Source of the DNA: G016234445 sp964438865
GTDB lineage: Bacteria > Chloroflexota > Dehalococcoidia > Tepidiformales > Tepidiformaceae
Reading direction: 5' to 3'
Assembly: GCA_964438865.1 (NCBI GenBank)
Contig: CAYTMI010000001.1
Location: 611,895 to 675,894, forward strand
Length of the DNA: 64,000 nt
This document shows, piece by piece, positions 15,748-24,224 of the stretch (its first letter is position 1; each line of letters opens with the position of its first letter). Position numbers and translations under genes: made by a program. Below the pieces are notes generated by a model that had not been told where the DNA came from, made no database searches, and saw nothing but the letters and a program-made list of their open reading frames with translations.

Positions 15748-17121
15748 ATGCCCCATACCGAGGACCTTCACCGCGGCTCGACCATCTTTCGCACCCTCCG
15801 GATCAAGACTGCAAACCGGGTCGGCGTCCTCGCGCGCGTCCTCACCGTGGTCGCCGAACACGGCGCCAGCCTGGGCGACATCCGCACGGTCTCCATCGCC
15901 CCCCTCAGCCGGATCCGCGACATGGACATGGGCTTCACCGCCGCCGCCGAGATCGACCGCACCGTCGCGGCGATCAACGGGACGGGCGAAGCCGAAGTCC
16001 TGGAAGTGCGCGACGAAGTCCTCGAACTGCACGTCGGCGGGAAGCTCGTCATCTCATCGCGCTATCCCATCCGGTCCGAATCCGACCTCGGGCGGGTTTA
16101 CACCCCGGGCGTCGGCGAAGTCTCCCAGCGCATTGCGGCGGACCCGTCGCTCGCATCCCACTACACGATCAAGGCGAACACGGTGGCGATCGTCTCCGAT
16201 GGCACGGCCGTGCTCGGGCTCGGGAACCTCGGGCCGCTGGCCGCCCTGCCGGTGCTGGAAGGGAAGGCCGCGCTCCTTTCGCAGCTTGTCGGCGTCTACG
16301 GCATCCCGATCGTCACGGGGACCAGCGACCCTCACCGGATCATCGACGCGGTCGAGACCATCGCCCCCAGCTTCGGGCTGATCCAGCTCGAAGACATCGC
16401 CGCGCCGGCCTGTTTCGGGGTGGAAGAGACGCTTGCGGCCCGCGGCGTGTCTGTGTTCCACGACGACCAGCACGGCACCGCCGCCGTCGTCCTCGCCGCC
16501 CTGATCAATGCGACCGGGATGGTCGAACGCGACCTTCGTGGCTGCGTCATCGGCTGCATTGGCCTCGGCGCCGCGGGCAACGCCGTCTCGAAGGCGCTCA
16601 TGCGCTACACCGGCAACCCGGTCCGCGGGGCCGACCTGGACCCGACCGCGATCGCGCGCGTCGTCGCCGCCGGAGGGACGGCTTCGACGCTGGCGGAGAT
16701 CATGGCCACCTGCGACGTCGTGGTCGCTGTCACGGGAAAGCGCGGGCTGATTGCGCCGGAGATGGTCCGGCCGGGGCAGATCATCTTCGCGTTATCGAAC
16801 CCCTACCCGGAAATCGAAGTCAGCGTCGCGCTCGAACGGGGGGCAACCCTCGCGACCGACGGCCGCTCGACGAACAACCTGCTCGCCTTCCCGGGGCTCT
16901 GCCGGGGCGGGCTCGACGCGGGCGTCCTGCGGTTCGACCCCGCCATCTTCGCGGCCGCTGCCGAGGCAATCGTGTCGATGACCCCGCGCGGGCACGTCCT
17001 GCCGGCGCCATTGGACCCGGCGGTGCACCGGACGGTCGCACGGGGGGTGGCGATGGCCGCGGTCGCGGCCGGCGTCGCATCCCGCCACGTGGACGAAGAC
17101 TACATGCTCACGGGGCGGTAG
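15748..17121 (+). CDS. NAD(P)-dependent malic enzyme with N-terminal ACT domain
   Basis: Oxidatively decarboxylates malate to pyruvate. It has 457 residues. An ACT-type small-molecule-binding domain occupies about residues 15-90 (FRTLRIKTANRVGVLARVL). The malic N-terminal domain contains YTPGVGEVSQ and the Lys/Asp region IKANTVAIVSDGTAVLGLGN. The catalytic VFHDDQHGTA segment follows, then a Rossmann domain with CIGLGAAGNAV. The ACT fusion suggests amino-acid feedback. ATG 15748 has GGGAG upstream and TACACT 25 bases before it. A longer upstream frame lacks similarity. Confidence 0.95.
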   Translation: MPHTEDLHRGSTIFRTLRIKTANRVGVLARVLTVVAEHGASLGDIRTVSIAPLSRIRDMDMGFTAAAEIDRTVAAINGTGEAEVLEVRDEVLELHVGGKLVISSRYPIRSESDLGRVYTPGVGEVSQRIAADPSLASHYTIKANTVAIVSDGTAVLGLGNLGPLAALPVLEGKAALLSQLVGVYGIPIVTGTSDPHRIIDAVETIAPSFGLIQLEDIAAPACFGVEETLAARGVSVFHDDQHGTAAVVLAALINATGMVERDLRGCVIGCIGLGAAGNAVSKALMRYTGNPVRGADLDPTAIARVVAAGGTASTLAEIMATCDVVVAVTGKRGLIAPEMVRPGQIIFALSNPYPEIEVSVALERGATLATDGRSTNNLLAFPGLCRGGLDAGVLRFDPAIFAAAAEAIVSMTPRGHVLPAPLDPAVHRTVARGVAMAAVAAGVASRHVDEDYMLTGR

Positions 17122-17124
17122 GGC

Positions 17125-18000
17125 TCAGTCGTTGCCGCCGCGGAGCAGGTCTTCGATGTCGCGGAGGATGTCGTCCGCGTTCGGGAGGTCGGCGCCGCCT
17201 TCGTCGTCGGCCTCTTCGGTGGAGCCGTAGCTCCCTTCGAGCGACCGCACGTAGTCGCCGATCTGGTCGTCCCCGCGGGACGCCTCGTCGACGCGTTCGA
17301 TGAACCGCGAGGTCTCTTCGTCGAGGTCGCCAAGCGGGGGCGCGAGGCCGATCACCGGCTCCAGGGCGCGGAGGAGGGCGCGCGTAGCGGGCGGGTTCTC
17401 TTCGACGTTCAGGTAATGGGGGACGGCGGCGGCGAGGCTGATCAGCGGTGTGCTGTAGGTGCGCAGGGCATCGTGGATGACGCCGAGGATGCCCGTCGGC
17501 CCCTGGTACATCGAACGCCCGAGACCGAAGCGTTCCGCCAGCGCCGGGTCCGCGGATGAGCCGTTGACCTGGACGGGCCTGGTGTGCGGCGCCGCGGCGG
17601 GGCGCGCGACCAGCGTGCAGACGAGCGACGGCGAGAAGCGGGAGATCTCCTTCGCCAGGCGCTGCGCGAACGTCCGCCACTTGAGGTCCGGTTCGACTCC
17701 GCGGACGATGATGATGTCGTGGGCGGCGTCGCGGAGGCGGGCGGCGAAGGCTTGGTTGCGGGGCCAGTGGAGTTCGCGGATGCCGGCGTCGTCGAGCTTC
17801 ACGGTGGGGCGGGTTTCGGTGAAGACGAAGTACTCCTCGGCGTCGACGCTGAGGAAGGGTTCGCCGCGGTAGGCATCGATGAGGCGGGTGGCCGTGTCCG
17901 TGGTGACGGTGCCGGTGTCGCTCCAGCCGGTGAAGGCCATGATGACCACGGGCGAGCGAAGTTCGCCGATATCGGAGACCGAAAAGCCGTCGCTATCCAT
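17125..18000 (-). CDS. PAC2 family (proteasome-assembly-chaperone-like) protein
   Basis: A 291-residue PAC2-family protein. Recognisable parts are VVIMAFTGWSDTG near the N-terminus, the RDAAHDIIIVRGVEPDLKW strand, and GPTGILGVIHDALR. The C-terminal 60 residues are acidic. Eukaryotic and archaeal relatives help assemble proteasomes. In bacteria the family is common but its function is unknown, and no proteasome gene is in this window. The start is supported by TATCAT 6 bases upstream (leaderless). It is convergent with the malic enzyme gene, only 3 bases apart. Confidence 0.88.
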   Translation of the reverse strand: MDSDGFSVSDIGELRSPVVIMAFTGWSDTGTVTTDTATRLIDAYRGEPFLSVDAEEYFVFTETRPTVKLDDAGIRELHWPRNQAFAARLRDAAHDIIIVRGVEPDLKWRTFAQRLAKEISRFSPSLVCTLVARPAAAPHTRPVQVNGSSADPALAERFGLGRSMYQGPTGILGVIHDALRTYSTPLISLAAAVPHYLNVEENPPATRALLRALEPVIGLAPPLGDLDEETSRFIERVDEASRGDDQIGDYVRSLEGSYGSTEEADDEGGADLPNADDILRDIEDLLRGGND

Positions 18001-18006
18001 CCAACC

Positions 18007-18012
18007 ATGATA
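18007..18012 (-). promoter_or_regulatory. TANNNT -10 element (TATCAT), leaderless
   Basis: On the minus strand TATCAT is followed by 6 bases and then ATG 18000. Confidence 0.55.
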
Positions 18013-18089
18013 ACGCCCGGTCGCCTAACGGGAGTTTCGCTACCTGAGAGGCCCGGTCGGGTGAGCGCCGGCGCGGCACGGCGCCCCGG

Positions 18090-19397
18090 CTAGGACTTGA
18101 CCTCCGCGGCCCGGTCCTTGAAGAACTGCTGGACGGCGAAGTAGGCCGGCTTGGGCTCAAGGTTCTCGTCGTACATGCACGGAGCCGCCGCAGGGCCGTT
18201 CTTGACCGCCGTGCCATTCAGCTTGTCGCTCAGCGTTTCGAATGAGAAGTCCCGGCATAGGCCCGAGTCATACACGGCTTCCAAGAACGACACGTACTGT
18301 TCAGCCTGGATCGCCCCCAGCTGCTCCGGAGTGCCAGATACTCCGGTCATATCGACGGTCATCTCCGTGAGCATAAGTCTCGGTACACCATAGCCCTGCA
18401 AGGTATCGATTATGGCTTGCGGCGGCAATGTCCCGATCGCGTCAGCGTGTCCTTCAATACCTAACATGAACTTGTTATCAACAAGTCCATCCGCTCGCAG
18501 CATCGCGATAATGTCCTTGTTCAGTGCGATAATCCTCCTGGAAACCAGGTTCTGCGGCAAGTGGTTGACAGTGTCAACATACATGAGCGTTACCTTCGAA
18601 TCCGTCTTTCTCGCTTCATCAAAGGCGATTCTCACATAATCGCGACCCAACACGTCGAACAGGAAGTCGTTAACTCGTCCAGGATCAGGGTAGGCCTCGG
18701 CCACAACAGCCCAGTTGTCGAACACTCCTCTATACCGTGTCATAACTTGAAAGATATAACTTCTTAGCAAAGCCTCTACATCCTGTGCTGAGAAACCGCC
18801 ATCAAGCAGCCACCTTGGCACGTTCGGGACGCCAGAGAACGCTCCCGGCACCAGACGCTCCGCCACTAATGTCATACCCGTGCGTTGCCCAAACTCAACC
18901 ATCCGGTCGATTAAGGCAAAGTCCAATCGGCCTCGCTGCGGCTCCAGCTCATCCCAGTTGAAACGCGCGACCCTGGCGAGGTTGAATTGCTCGCTCATAA
19001 TCTTCTGCCATTTGGCATCCTTCAACCAGCCCTCTTGAATGAGGGTTCCCACGGTCAAACCGGCTTTGTCTGCAAGCTCGCGGAGGCTGTTCGGGTCGCG
19101 CCGTGGCACTGGAGTGGCTGTGGGAGATGGAGCAATCGTCGGCGTAAGGGCGACGTCGGCGGTCGGCGAGCCGGAAGGGTTGGTCGCAGGGTCAGCGGCG
19201 GTTGCGGCGGGACGACTGGAGTCGCCACAGCCGACCAGTGCCGTTCCGACTACTCCTGCCGCCGTGACTCCCGCGACCTTCAGCAGAGCCCTTCGCGACA
19301 AGAGATGGCCAGGGTTGTCGTCCCGCGCCCGTTGCCCCTGGAGTTCAGCGCTCTCGTCGGTGTCCATGTGGTGAGCCACCTTCTTTGCCCTCGACAT
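18090..19397 (-). CDS. GH10-like (endo-xylanase fold) exported lipoprotein
   Basis: A 435-residue exported protein. It has a twin-arginine-like start (SRRALLKVAG), a lipobox-like LVGC, a Pro/Thr linker, then a beta/alpha barrel like glycoside hydrolase family 10. The acid/base Glu is in DNWAVVAEAYPDPG. The usual Asn before that Glu is Ala here. The nucleophile Glu is in LMLTEMTVD. The missing Asn may weaken or alter activity. The 5' half (about 18.2-19.0 kb) is visibly AT-richer than its neighbours, a sign of transfer. The ATG lies 4 bases after the FAD oxidoreductase stop, so the two are coupled. Confidence 0.85.
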   Translation of the reverse strand: MSRAKKVAHHMDTDESAELQGQRARDDNPGHLLSRRALLKVAGVTAAGVVGTALVGCGDSSRPAATAADPATNPSGSPTADVALTPTIAPSPTATPVPRRDPNSLRELADKAGLTVGTLIQEGWLKDAKWQKIMSEQFNLARVARFNWDELEPQRGRLDFALIDRMVEFGQRTGMTLVAERLVPGAFSGVPNVPRWLLDGGFSAQDVEALLRSYIFQVMTRYRGVFDNWAVVAEAYPDPGRVNDFLFDVLGRDYVRIAFDEARKTDSKVTLMYVDTVNHLPQNLVSRRIIALNKDIIAMLRADGLVDNKFMLGIEGHADAIGTLPPQAIIDTLQGYGVPRLMLTEMTVDMTGVSGTPEQLGAIQAEQYVSFLEAVYDSGLCRDFSFETLSDKLNGTAVKNGPAAAPCMYDENLEPKPAYFAVQQFFKDRAAEVKS

Positions 19398-19401
19398 CTC
19401 G

Positions 19402-20670
19402 TCAGCCCACGAACGCGCCCGCCGCCCGCAGTTTCGCCCGGAGCGACTCCACGTCCACGGCGGCGGGGGCGGCGCTGTGCTGGAGGGCGAGCGCGGCGGC
19501 GGTGCCGGCTGCTTCGCCGGTCGCGAAACAGGGCGGGATCTCCTTGGTCGAATGGTGGGCGCGATGGTCGGCGCTGATGCAGCGGCCGGCGGCGATCAGG
19601 TTGTCGGCCCCGGGCGGGAGGAGCGACCGGTAGGGGATGTTGTAGACAGCGCCGTACTTGGTCCAGTTCCCGGTCACGGCGATCGTGTCGTCGAAGGGTG
19701 GCGCATCCATGTCTTCGCGGGAAAGGACGTAGCGCCCGGCGAGGCGGCGCGACTCGGTGATCCCGAGGGTCTGCGCGAACTGGGCGAGGTAGGCGCGTTC
19801 GAAGCCGGGCGCCTTGCCGCGAAGGCGGTCGACCTCCTCCCGGACGAGGCGGCGGCATTCGACCTCCGCGTAGGTGAGGTCGTCCGGGTTCGTCGCGTCG
19901 ATGTCGTGGCCGATGCGTTCGGCGGCGCCCCAGGGGTGGAGGTAGCCGGCGTTGTTGACTTCGCGGTAGTAGCGGACCTTCTGGGCGCTGGCTTCGGCGG
20001 CTTCGACGTCCACGTTCGCGGTGCGGAACCAGAGCCAGGGATGGACCCGTTCGGATTCGAAGGGTTCGCCGGCGAGCGCGAAGATGTCGCCATCGCCGGT
20101 GGCATCGATGACGGCGCGGCAGGCGATGGCTTCGCGGCCGGCCTTGGATTCGAAGATAACGTGGGTGACCTGCCGGCCGTCGCGCACCACGGACACCGCC
20201 CAGCGATGGAAGCGAAGGTCGACGCCGGCCTCCATCACCATGCGGTCGGCTTCGACCTTGAACTCCTCCGGGTCGTAAGCGACGGAGTAGCGGACGTTGT
20301 GGGGGCCGCCGCCGTTGACGAGACCGTAGCGGCGGAAGTGTTCGACGCGGTCCTGGGCGGGCGAGCCCCATTCGTCGCGAGGCGGGAAGTAGCAGGCGTC
20401 GCGGGCGGCGAGGCGGTCGACCATCTCCTGGCAGAGTCCGGCGACGACCTGGTTTCCGCGGCCGTCGTCGAGGGTCAGGAGAAGGATGATGAGGCCGTTG
20501 CTGGCGAGGCCTCCGAGCGAGCCGTAGCGTTCGACGAGCATCGCGCGGGCGCCCCCACGGGCGGCGGCGACGGCGGCGGCGATGCCGGCGGTGCCCCCGC
20601 CCACGACAAGGACGTCGGTTTCGGCGATGACAGGGACGCGGCGTTCGGGCTCGACGATGAAGCTGGCCAT
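19402..20670 (-). CDS. FAD-dependent oxidoreductase (FAD_oxidored type)
   Basis: A 422-residue flavoprotein. The dinucleotide-binding motif is VVGGGTAGIAAAVAAARGG at the N-terminus. AVIDATGDGDIFALAG is typical of the FAD_oxidored family, and the C-terminal NLIAAGRCISADHRAHHS closes the FAD site. The substrate is unknown. Such proteins accompany sugar or polysaccharide loci, which suits the GH10-like gene immediately downstream. The start at 20670 is fixed by TATGAT 6 bases upstream. The much longer upstream frame is not family-like. Confidence 0.92.
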   Translation of the reverse strand: MASFIVEPERRVPVIAETDVLVVGGGTAGIAAAVAAARGGARAMLVERYGSLGGLASNGLIILLLTLDDGRGNQVVAGLCQEMVDRLAARDACYFPPRDEWGSPAQDRVEHFRRYGLVNGGGPHNVRYSVAYDPEEFKVEADRMVMEAGVDLRFHRWAVSVVRDGRQVTHVIFESKAGREAIACRAVIDATGDGDIFALAGEPFESERVHPWLWFRTANVDVEAAEASAQKVRYYREVNNAGYLHPWGAAERIGHDIDATNPDDLTYAEVECRRLVREEVDRLRGKAPGFERAYLAQFAQTLGITESRRLAGRYVLSREDMDAPPFDDTIAVTGNWTKYGAVYNIPYRSLLPPGADNLIAAGRCISADHRAHHSTKEIPPCFATGEAAGTAAALALQHSAAPAAVDVESLRAKLRAAGAFVG

Positions 20671-20676
20671 GGGCGA

Positions 20677-20682
20677 ATCATA
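20677..20682 (-). promoter_or_regulatory. TANNNT -10 element (TATGAT), leaderless
   Basis: On the minus strand TATGAT is followed by 6 bases and then ATG 20670. Confidence 0.55.
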
Positions 20683-20748
20683 CGGCGCGCGCGGTGCGGC
20701 GACAGGGCGGCGTTCGGGATATGCGGGGGGCGGCGGGACACTCGCGGG

Positions 20749-21240
20749 ATGGCGAACGGCGACAGGTGCGGGGCGAAGACGAAGAAGGGCGGGGCCTGCC
20801 GCTACGGCCTGGAGAAGTGCCCCTATGCCGCCCACGCGGGAGGGCGTCCGCTGCACGGGGTCCGGGCGGTGCGGCGGCCATCGGCGGCGGGGACTTCGCC
20901 TGCTGCGACGGCAGTGACCACGGAAGTCCCCGTCCCGCCCGCGATCGAGGGGCGGGACCTGCGCGCGCTCGGCTGATGGCTCATCGAAGAAGTCGTCGCC
21001 GGGCGCATGGTGGCGCCGGCCGGGGGCCTGGTCGCGACGGTGATGCGCATCCTGATCACGCTGGGGCCAGAGCCGCTTTCGAAGGAAGGGGCGCTGAGGG
21101 AGGCGGCCCTGATTGGCCGCGTGATGGGCGGCCAGCCGCCGCGCGATGCAGAGGAGTGGGCGCTGGCAGAATCGATCTTCGAAGCGGACGCCGTGGCCGA
21201 GTTCAGACGCTGGGAGGAACGCGACGCCGCACGGGGCTGA
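20749..21240 (+). pseudogene. Cys-rich small ORF interrupted by an in-frame TGA
   Basis: The frame from ATG 20749 reads MANGDRCGAKTKKGGACRYG, then C-x(n)-H-type residues (EKCPYAAHAGG). This resembles the small HGG-type, probably zinc-binding, proteins of phages and mobile DNA. It stops at TGA 20974-20976 after 75 residues. The same frame then stays open to 21240 (WLIEEVVAGRMVAPAGGLV onward) with good coding character. A single CGA-to-TGA change would explain the break. Readthrough or two separate peptides cannot be excluded. Not recognised beyond the N-terminal motif. Confidence 0.55.
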
Positions 21241-21262
21241 GGCTCAAGCCAAGGGGCGCCGC

Positions 21263-22120
21263 TCAGGGGGTGGTAGTGGGCGTGGCGTCGTTGCCGGGGG
21301 TCGCGGTTGGCACGGGGGTGGCGACGGGGGTCAAGGGGGTGACGGTGCTGGTCTCGCCGACAGACGCGGCGACGGCGTCGCTGACGGTCTTCTTCGCGGT
21401 CGCGACGGCGGGTTCGAGGGCGGGATTCTGGGCGGCGGCTTCGTTGAGGACGGCCGCGGAAAGGGCTTCGAGGCCGCGGATCTCGGCCTTCGTGACCTCG
21501 TCGAGGTCGTGTCCCTGGGCCTGGTCGGCGAGGGCGCGGGCTTCGCGTTCCAGCCGGGAGAGGGCGCCTTCGGAGAGTTCGCCGCGGGCGGAGAGTTTCT
21601 GGATTTCGTAGACGCGGGCCTGGGCCTGCCTGAGCTGGACGTTGACGCGGTCATCGCCGCGGGAAAGAGCGTAGTCCATGCGTTCGTTGGCGCGCTTGAA
21701 GGTGTAGTTCCAGTCTCCGGGGGCGGAATCGCTGGCGGTGATGAAGCCGAGCGTGAGGACACCGATGGCGGCAGCAGAAGCGACCACGGAAGCGCCGGCA
21801 AAAGCGGTGCGGACGCGCGCGAACGGCGCCGGGGCGGGCGCCGCCGGCAGCGTGGGGGCGGCCAGGGCGGGTTGCGCGGCTTCGCGGGCCGCGGCAAGGA
21901 AGCGGTTCTTGAGGGACGCTTCGAAGAAGTAGCTGGGCTGTTCGGCGGCGTAGGTATCGGCGAGGGCGCCGGTGAGGCCGAGCATGGTGGCGAGCGAGGC
22001 CGCATCGTCGGGATAGAGCCCGAGCACGAAGTCGAGTTCGAGGCCATCGTCGATGAGGGCCTGTGCTTCGGCGAAGGTTCGAGCGTCGTATCCCGGCTTG
22101 CGGTCGAGGAGGGTTCTCAT
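21263..22120 (-). CDS. DUF5667-type membrane protein, sigma-factor partner
   Basis: A 285-residue protein. The N-terminal cytoplasmic part (DDGLELDFVLGLYPDDAASL) is followed by one membrane span at about residues 108-128. The outer DUF5667 helical domain has GDWNYTFKRANERMDYAL and long charged helices. A Thr/Pro tail ends it. DUF5667 proteins are commonly encoded beside ECF sigma factors and are suspected anti-sigma or sensing partners. The ATG overlaps the sigma factor stop as ATGA, so the two are made together. Confidence 0.85.
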   Translation of the reverse strand: MRTLLDRKPGYDARTFAEAQALIDDGLELDFVLGLYPDDAASLATMLGLTGALADTYAAEQPSYFFEASLKNRFLAAAREAAQPALAAPTLPAAPAPAPFARVRTAFAGASVVASAAAIGVLTLGFITASDSAPGDWNYTFKRANERMDYALSRGDDRVNVQLRQAQARVYEIQKLSARGELSEGALSRLEREARALADQAQGHDLDEVTKAEIRGLEALSAAVLNEAAAQNPALEPAVATAKKTVSDAVAASVGETSTVTPLTPVATPVPTATPGNDATPTTTP

Positions 22121-22692
22121 GAGTCGTCGCGCCGAATCATCGTTTGGAGTCTGGCGATGGCCTTATGTTGGAGGACTTTCACGTTGTTCTCGGACTTGTT
22201 GAGCGCCTGGGCGGTTTCGGCCACGGAGAGGCCGGCGCCGAAGCGGAGGGCGATGACCTGGCGTTGCGCTTCCGGGAGCTTGCCGGTTGCGACCCGGACG
22301 ATTTCGATTTGCATTTGCGTTTCGATTTCGACCGTGTAGTCGGCAGCGCCGTCGGGGATGCTCTCGGTGAGCGGTGCGGTAGCGGTCCGGTTCTTTTCGC
22401 GGCGCACGTGGGAAACAAGTTCGTTGCGTGCGATGCGGAAGACCCATGCGCTAAAGGGGAGGCCGCGCCAGTTGAAGCCCTGGATGTTGTTGACGATTCG
22501 GAGGAAAACCTCCTCGGTCACATCCTCGGCGTCTTCGGAGCTGCCGAGCCGGGCGACGATGTAACGGTAGACCCTCGGGAAGTAGTGCTCGTAGAGGGCG
22601 GTAAGAGCGTCCTGGCTGCCGCGCTTGGCGGCTTCGACGACGGTGAATTCGTCGAACTCCGGGACCAACTCTTCTACCGTGGGGATCGCCAA
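22117..22692 (-). CDS. ECF-type RNA polymerase sigma factor (module 1)
   Basis: A 191-residue sigma-70 family ECF factor. Region 2 spans about 25-95 (ALYEHYFPRVYRYIV, EDVTEEVFLRI, WVFRIARNELVSHVRR). Region 4 spans about 130-185 (LPEAQRQVIALRFGAGLSVAETAQAL). It starts at TTG 22692, chosen because AGGGGG lies 5 bases upstream and no ATG or GTG is available nearby. It is coupled to the downstream DUF5667 gene and lies just downstream of a second sigma/partner pair, in the same direction. Confidence 0.93.
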   Translation of the reverse strand: MAIPTVEELVPEFDEFTVVEAAKRGSQDALTALYEHYFPRVYRYIVARLGSSEDAEDVTEEVFLRIVNNIQGFNWRGLPFSAWVFRIARNELVSHVRREKNRTATAPLTESIPDGAADYTVEIETQMQIEIVRVATGKLPEAQRQVIALRFGAGLSVAETAQALNKSENNVKVLQHKAIARLQTMIRRDDS

Positions 22693-22884
22693 ACCAGCCC
22701 CCTGGGCCGCGCCGGAAATCGCGTAGTCCGAGCGTCCTCCTTTCGAGCATAGGCAGGCGTTGGCCTGTGTACTAGAGATAACGGTGGGCGAACCAAAAGG
22801 TTAATTGCAGGGTGTGGCGCGGGGCAGGCGTTCTCCGATATTCGCCGAATGGCCACTTCCGCGGGGCGGTGATGGCGGAAGGCC

Positions 22885-24224
22885 CTATTTCTTGCCCTTG
22901 CCGGGGGCATCGCCGCTGTTACCGGGCGGGTCGGTCTGGCCAGGAGCGGCGCCGCTGCTGCCGGGCGGGTCCGCTTGGCCGGGGGCATCGCCGCTGTTAC
23001 CGGGCGGGTCGGTCTGGCCAGGAGCGGCGCCGCTATTGCCGGGCGGGTCGGTCTGGCCGGGGGCGCTGCCGCTGTTGCCCGGCGGGTCCGTCTGGCCTGG
23101 GGCACTGCCGCTGTTGCCCGGCGGGTCCGTCTGCCCGGGAGGGTCGCCGCTGTTCCCCGGCGGGTCCGTCTGGCCTGGGGCACTGCCGCTGTTGCCCGGC
23201 GGGTCCGTCTGCCCGGGAGGGTCGCCGCTGTTCCCCGGCGGGTCCGTCTGGCCTGGGGCACTGCCGCTGTTGCCCGGCGGGTCCGNNNNNNNNNNNNNNN
23301 NNNNNNNNNNNNNNNNNNNNNNNNNNNNNNNNNNNNNNNNNNNNNNNNNNNNNNNNNNNNNNNNNNNNNNNNNNNNNNNNNNNNNCTGCCGCTGTTGCCC
23401 GGCGGGTCCGTCTGCCCGGGAGGGTCGCCGCTGTTCCCCGGCGGGTCCGTCTGGCCTGGGGCGCTGCCGCTGTTGCCCGGCGGGTCGAAAGCCTCGATCG
23501 CCGGCGTCCCACCACCCGTCGCGGCGGCGGTCTCGACCCTGCACGCGCCGGTGGAGTCGATCGTGATGGCCTGCCCGGCCGAGGCTTCGCAGGCCCCGGT
23601 AACCGTGGTGACGCGGACAGTGCCTTCGGCCACGCGGATGATCGCACCCGCGCCTTCGAGCGCGAATGTCGCCACGCCGCCGCCGGCCAGGGTCGCCGCC
23701 CAGCCCGTGCCCGTCACCTCGACCCGGGCGCCATCGCTGGCAAAGCTGGCCGAGCCAGCCAGCAGGTCCACCCAGAGGAACTCCGAGTCGGAATTGACCC
23801 GGGCAAGAGAGCCGGCGTCGAGGTCGGCGCGGACTGAGAGATAGGGGAAGAGGATGCTGGCTTCGGAGTTGGCATGCACGACATCGCCCGCACGGACCTG
23901 GCCGACACTGAAGCCGTTCACCTCGATGGCGCCCGCAGTCACGGAAGGGCGTTCCGGCCGGCTGGCATGGAAGGATTCGATAACAGGGCGGCTGGCGGCG
24001 AGGATGCTCGCGGCGAGGCCAGCCCCCACGGGGATCGCGACCCAACGGTTGCCGAGGGCCGACAAGAACCCGGGGGGCGCGGCCGCCTGCGCACCGAGGG
24101 CGGCGAAGATCCGCTGGCGCAGGGCTTCCTTCCGCTCCGGGGAGAGGGGCACGGGGGCTGCACGGCGGAGCACAAACTCCACGGCGCGAAACTCCACGGC
24201 CATGCTGGGGTTAGTCCGCCACAT
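22885..24224 (-). CDS. FecR-like membrane protein with Pro/Gly/Asn repeat tail (contains assembly gap)
   Basis: The N-terminal helix is followed by a membrane segment (VAIPVGAGLAASILAAS, about residues 57-75). Next comes a beta-rich FecR-like domain (EVNGFSVGQVRAGDVVHANSEAS, about 95-240). The tail is built from 13-residue repeats of the type DPPGNSGSAPGQT and ends GKGKK. A run of 100 N inside the repeats breaks the apparent frame. The sequence on both sides belongs to the same repeat, so the true protein is intact and of unknown length. The ATG overlaps the upstream sigma factor stop by 14 bases, which suggests an anti-sigma-type partner. ATG 24203 is an alternative start. Confidence 0.78.
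22897..23486 (-). repeat. 39-bp coding tandem repeat
   Basis: The unit encodes D-P-P-G-N-S-G-x-x-P-G-Q-T. About ten units follow the assembly gap in coding order and two and a half precede it. Units alternate mainly between SAPGQT and DPPGQT versions, which points to expansion of a two-unit block. Confidence 0.9.
23286..23385. other. 100-N assembly gap
   Basis: Exactly 100 N, the usual placeholder for a gap of unknown size. Both flanks are the same 39-bp repeat, so the gap is an unresolved repeat collapse. Any frame reading across it is unreliable. Confidence 0.98.

Noticed and set aside
19477..20748. Long plus-strand frame opposite the FAD oxidoreductase
   Set aside because: The composition is a mirror of the real gene. 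Only the part from ATG 20749 has independent sense.
23286..23385. Frameshift in the FecR-like gene
   Set aside because: The frame change arises only from the 100-N placeholder. Both flanks keep the same repeat frame.
22897..23486. Possible CRISPR array
   Set aside because: Regular 39-bp periodicity without spacers, in frame with a protein repeat. It is a coding tandem repeat.
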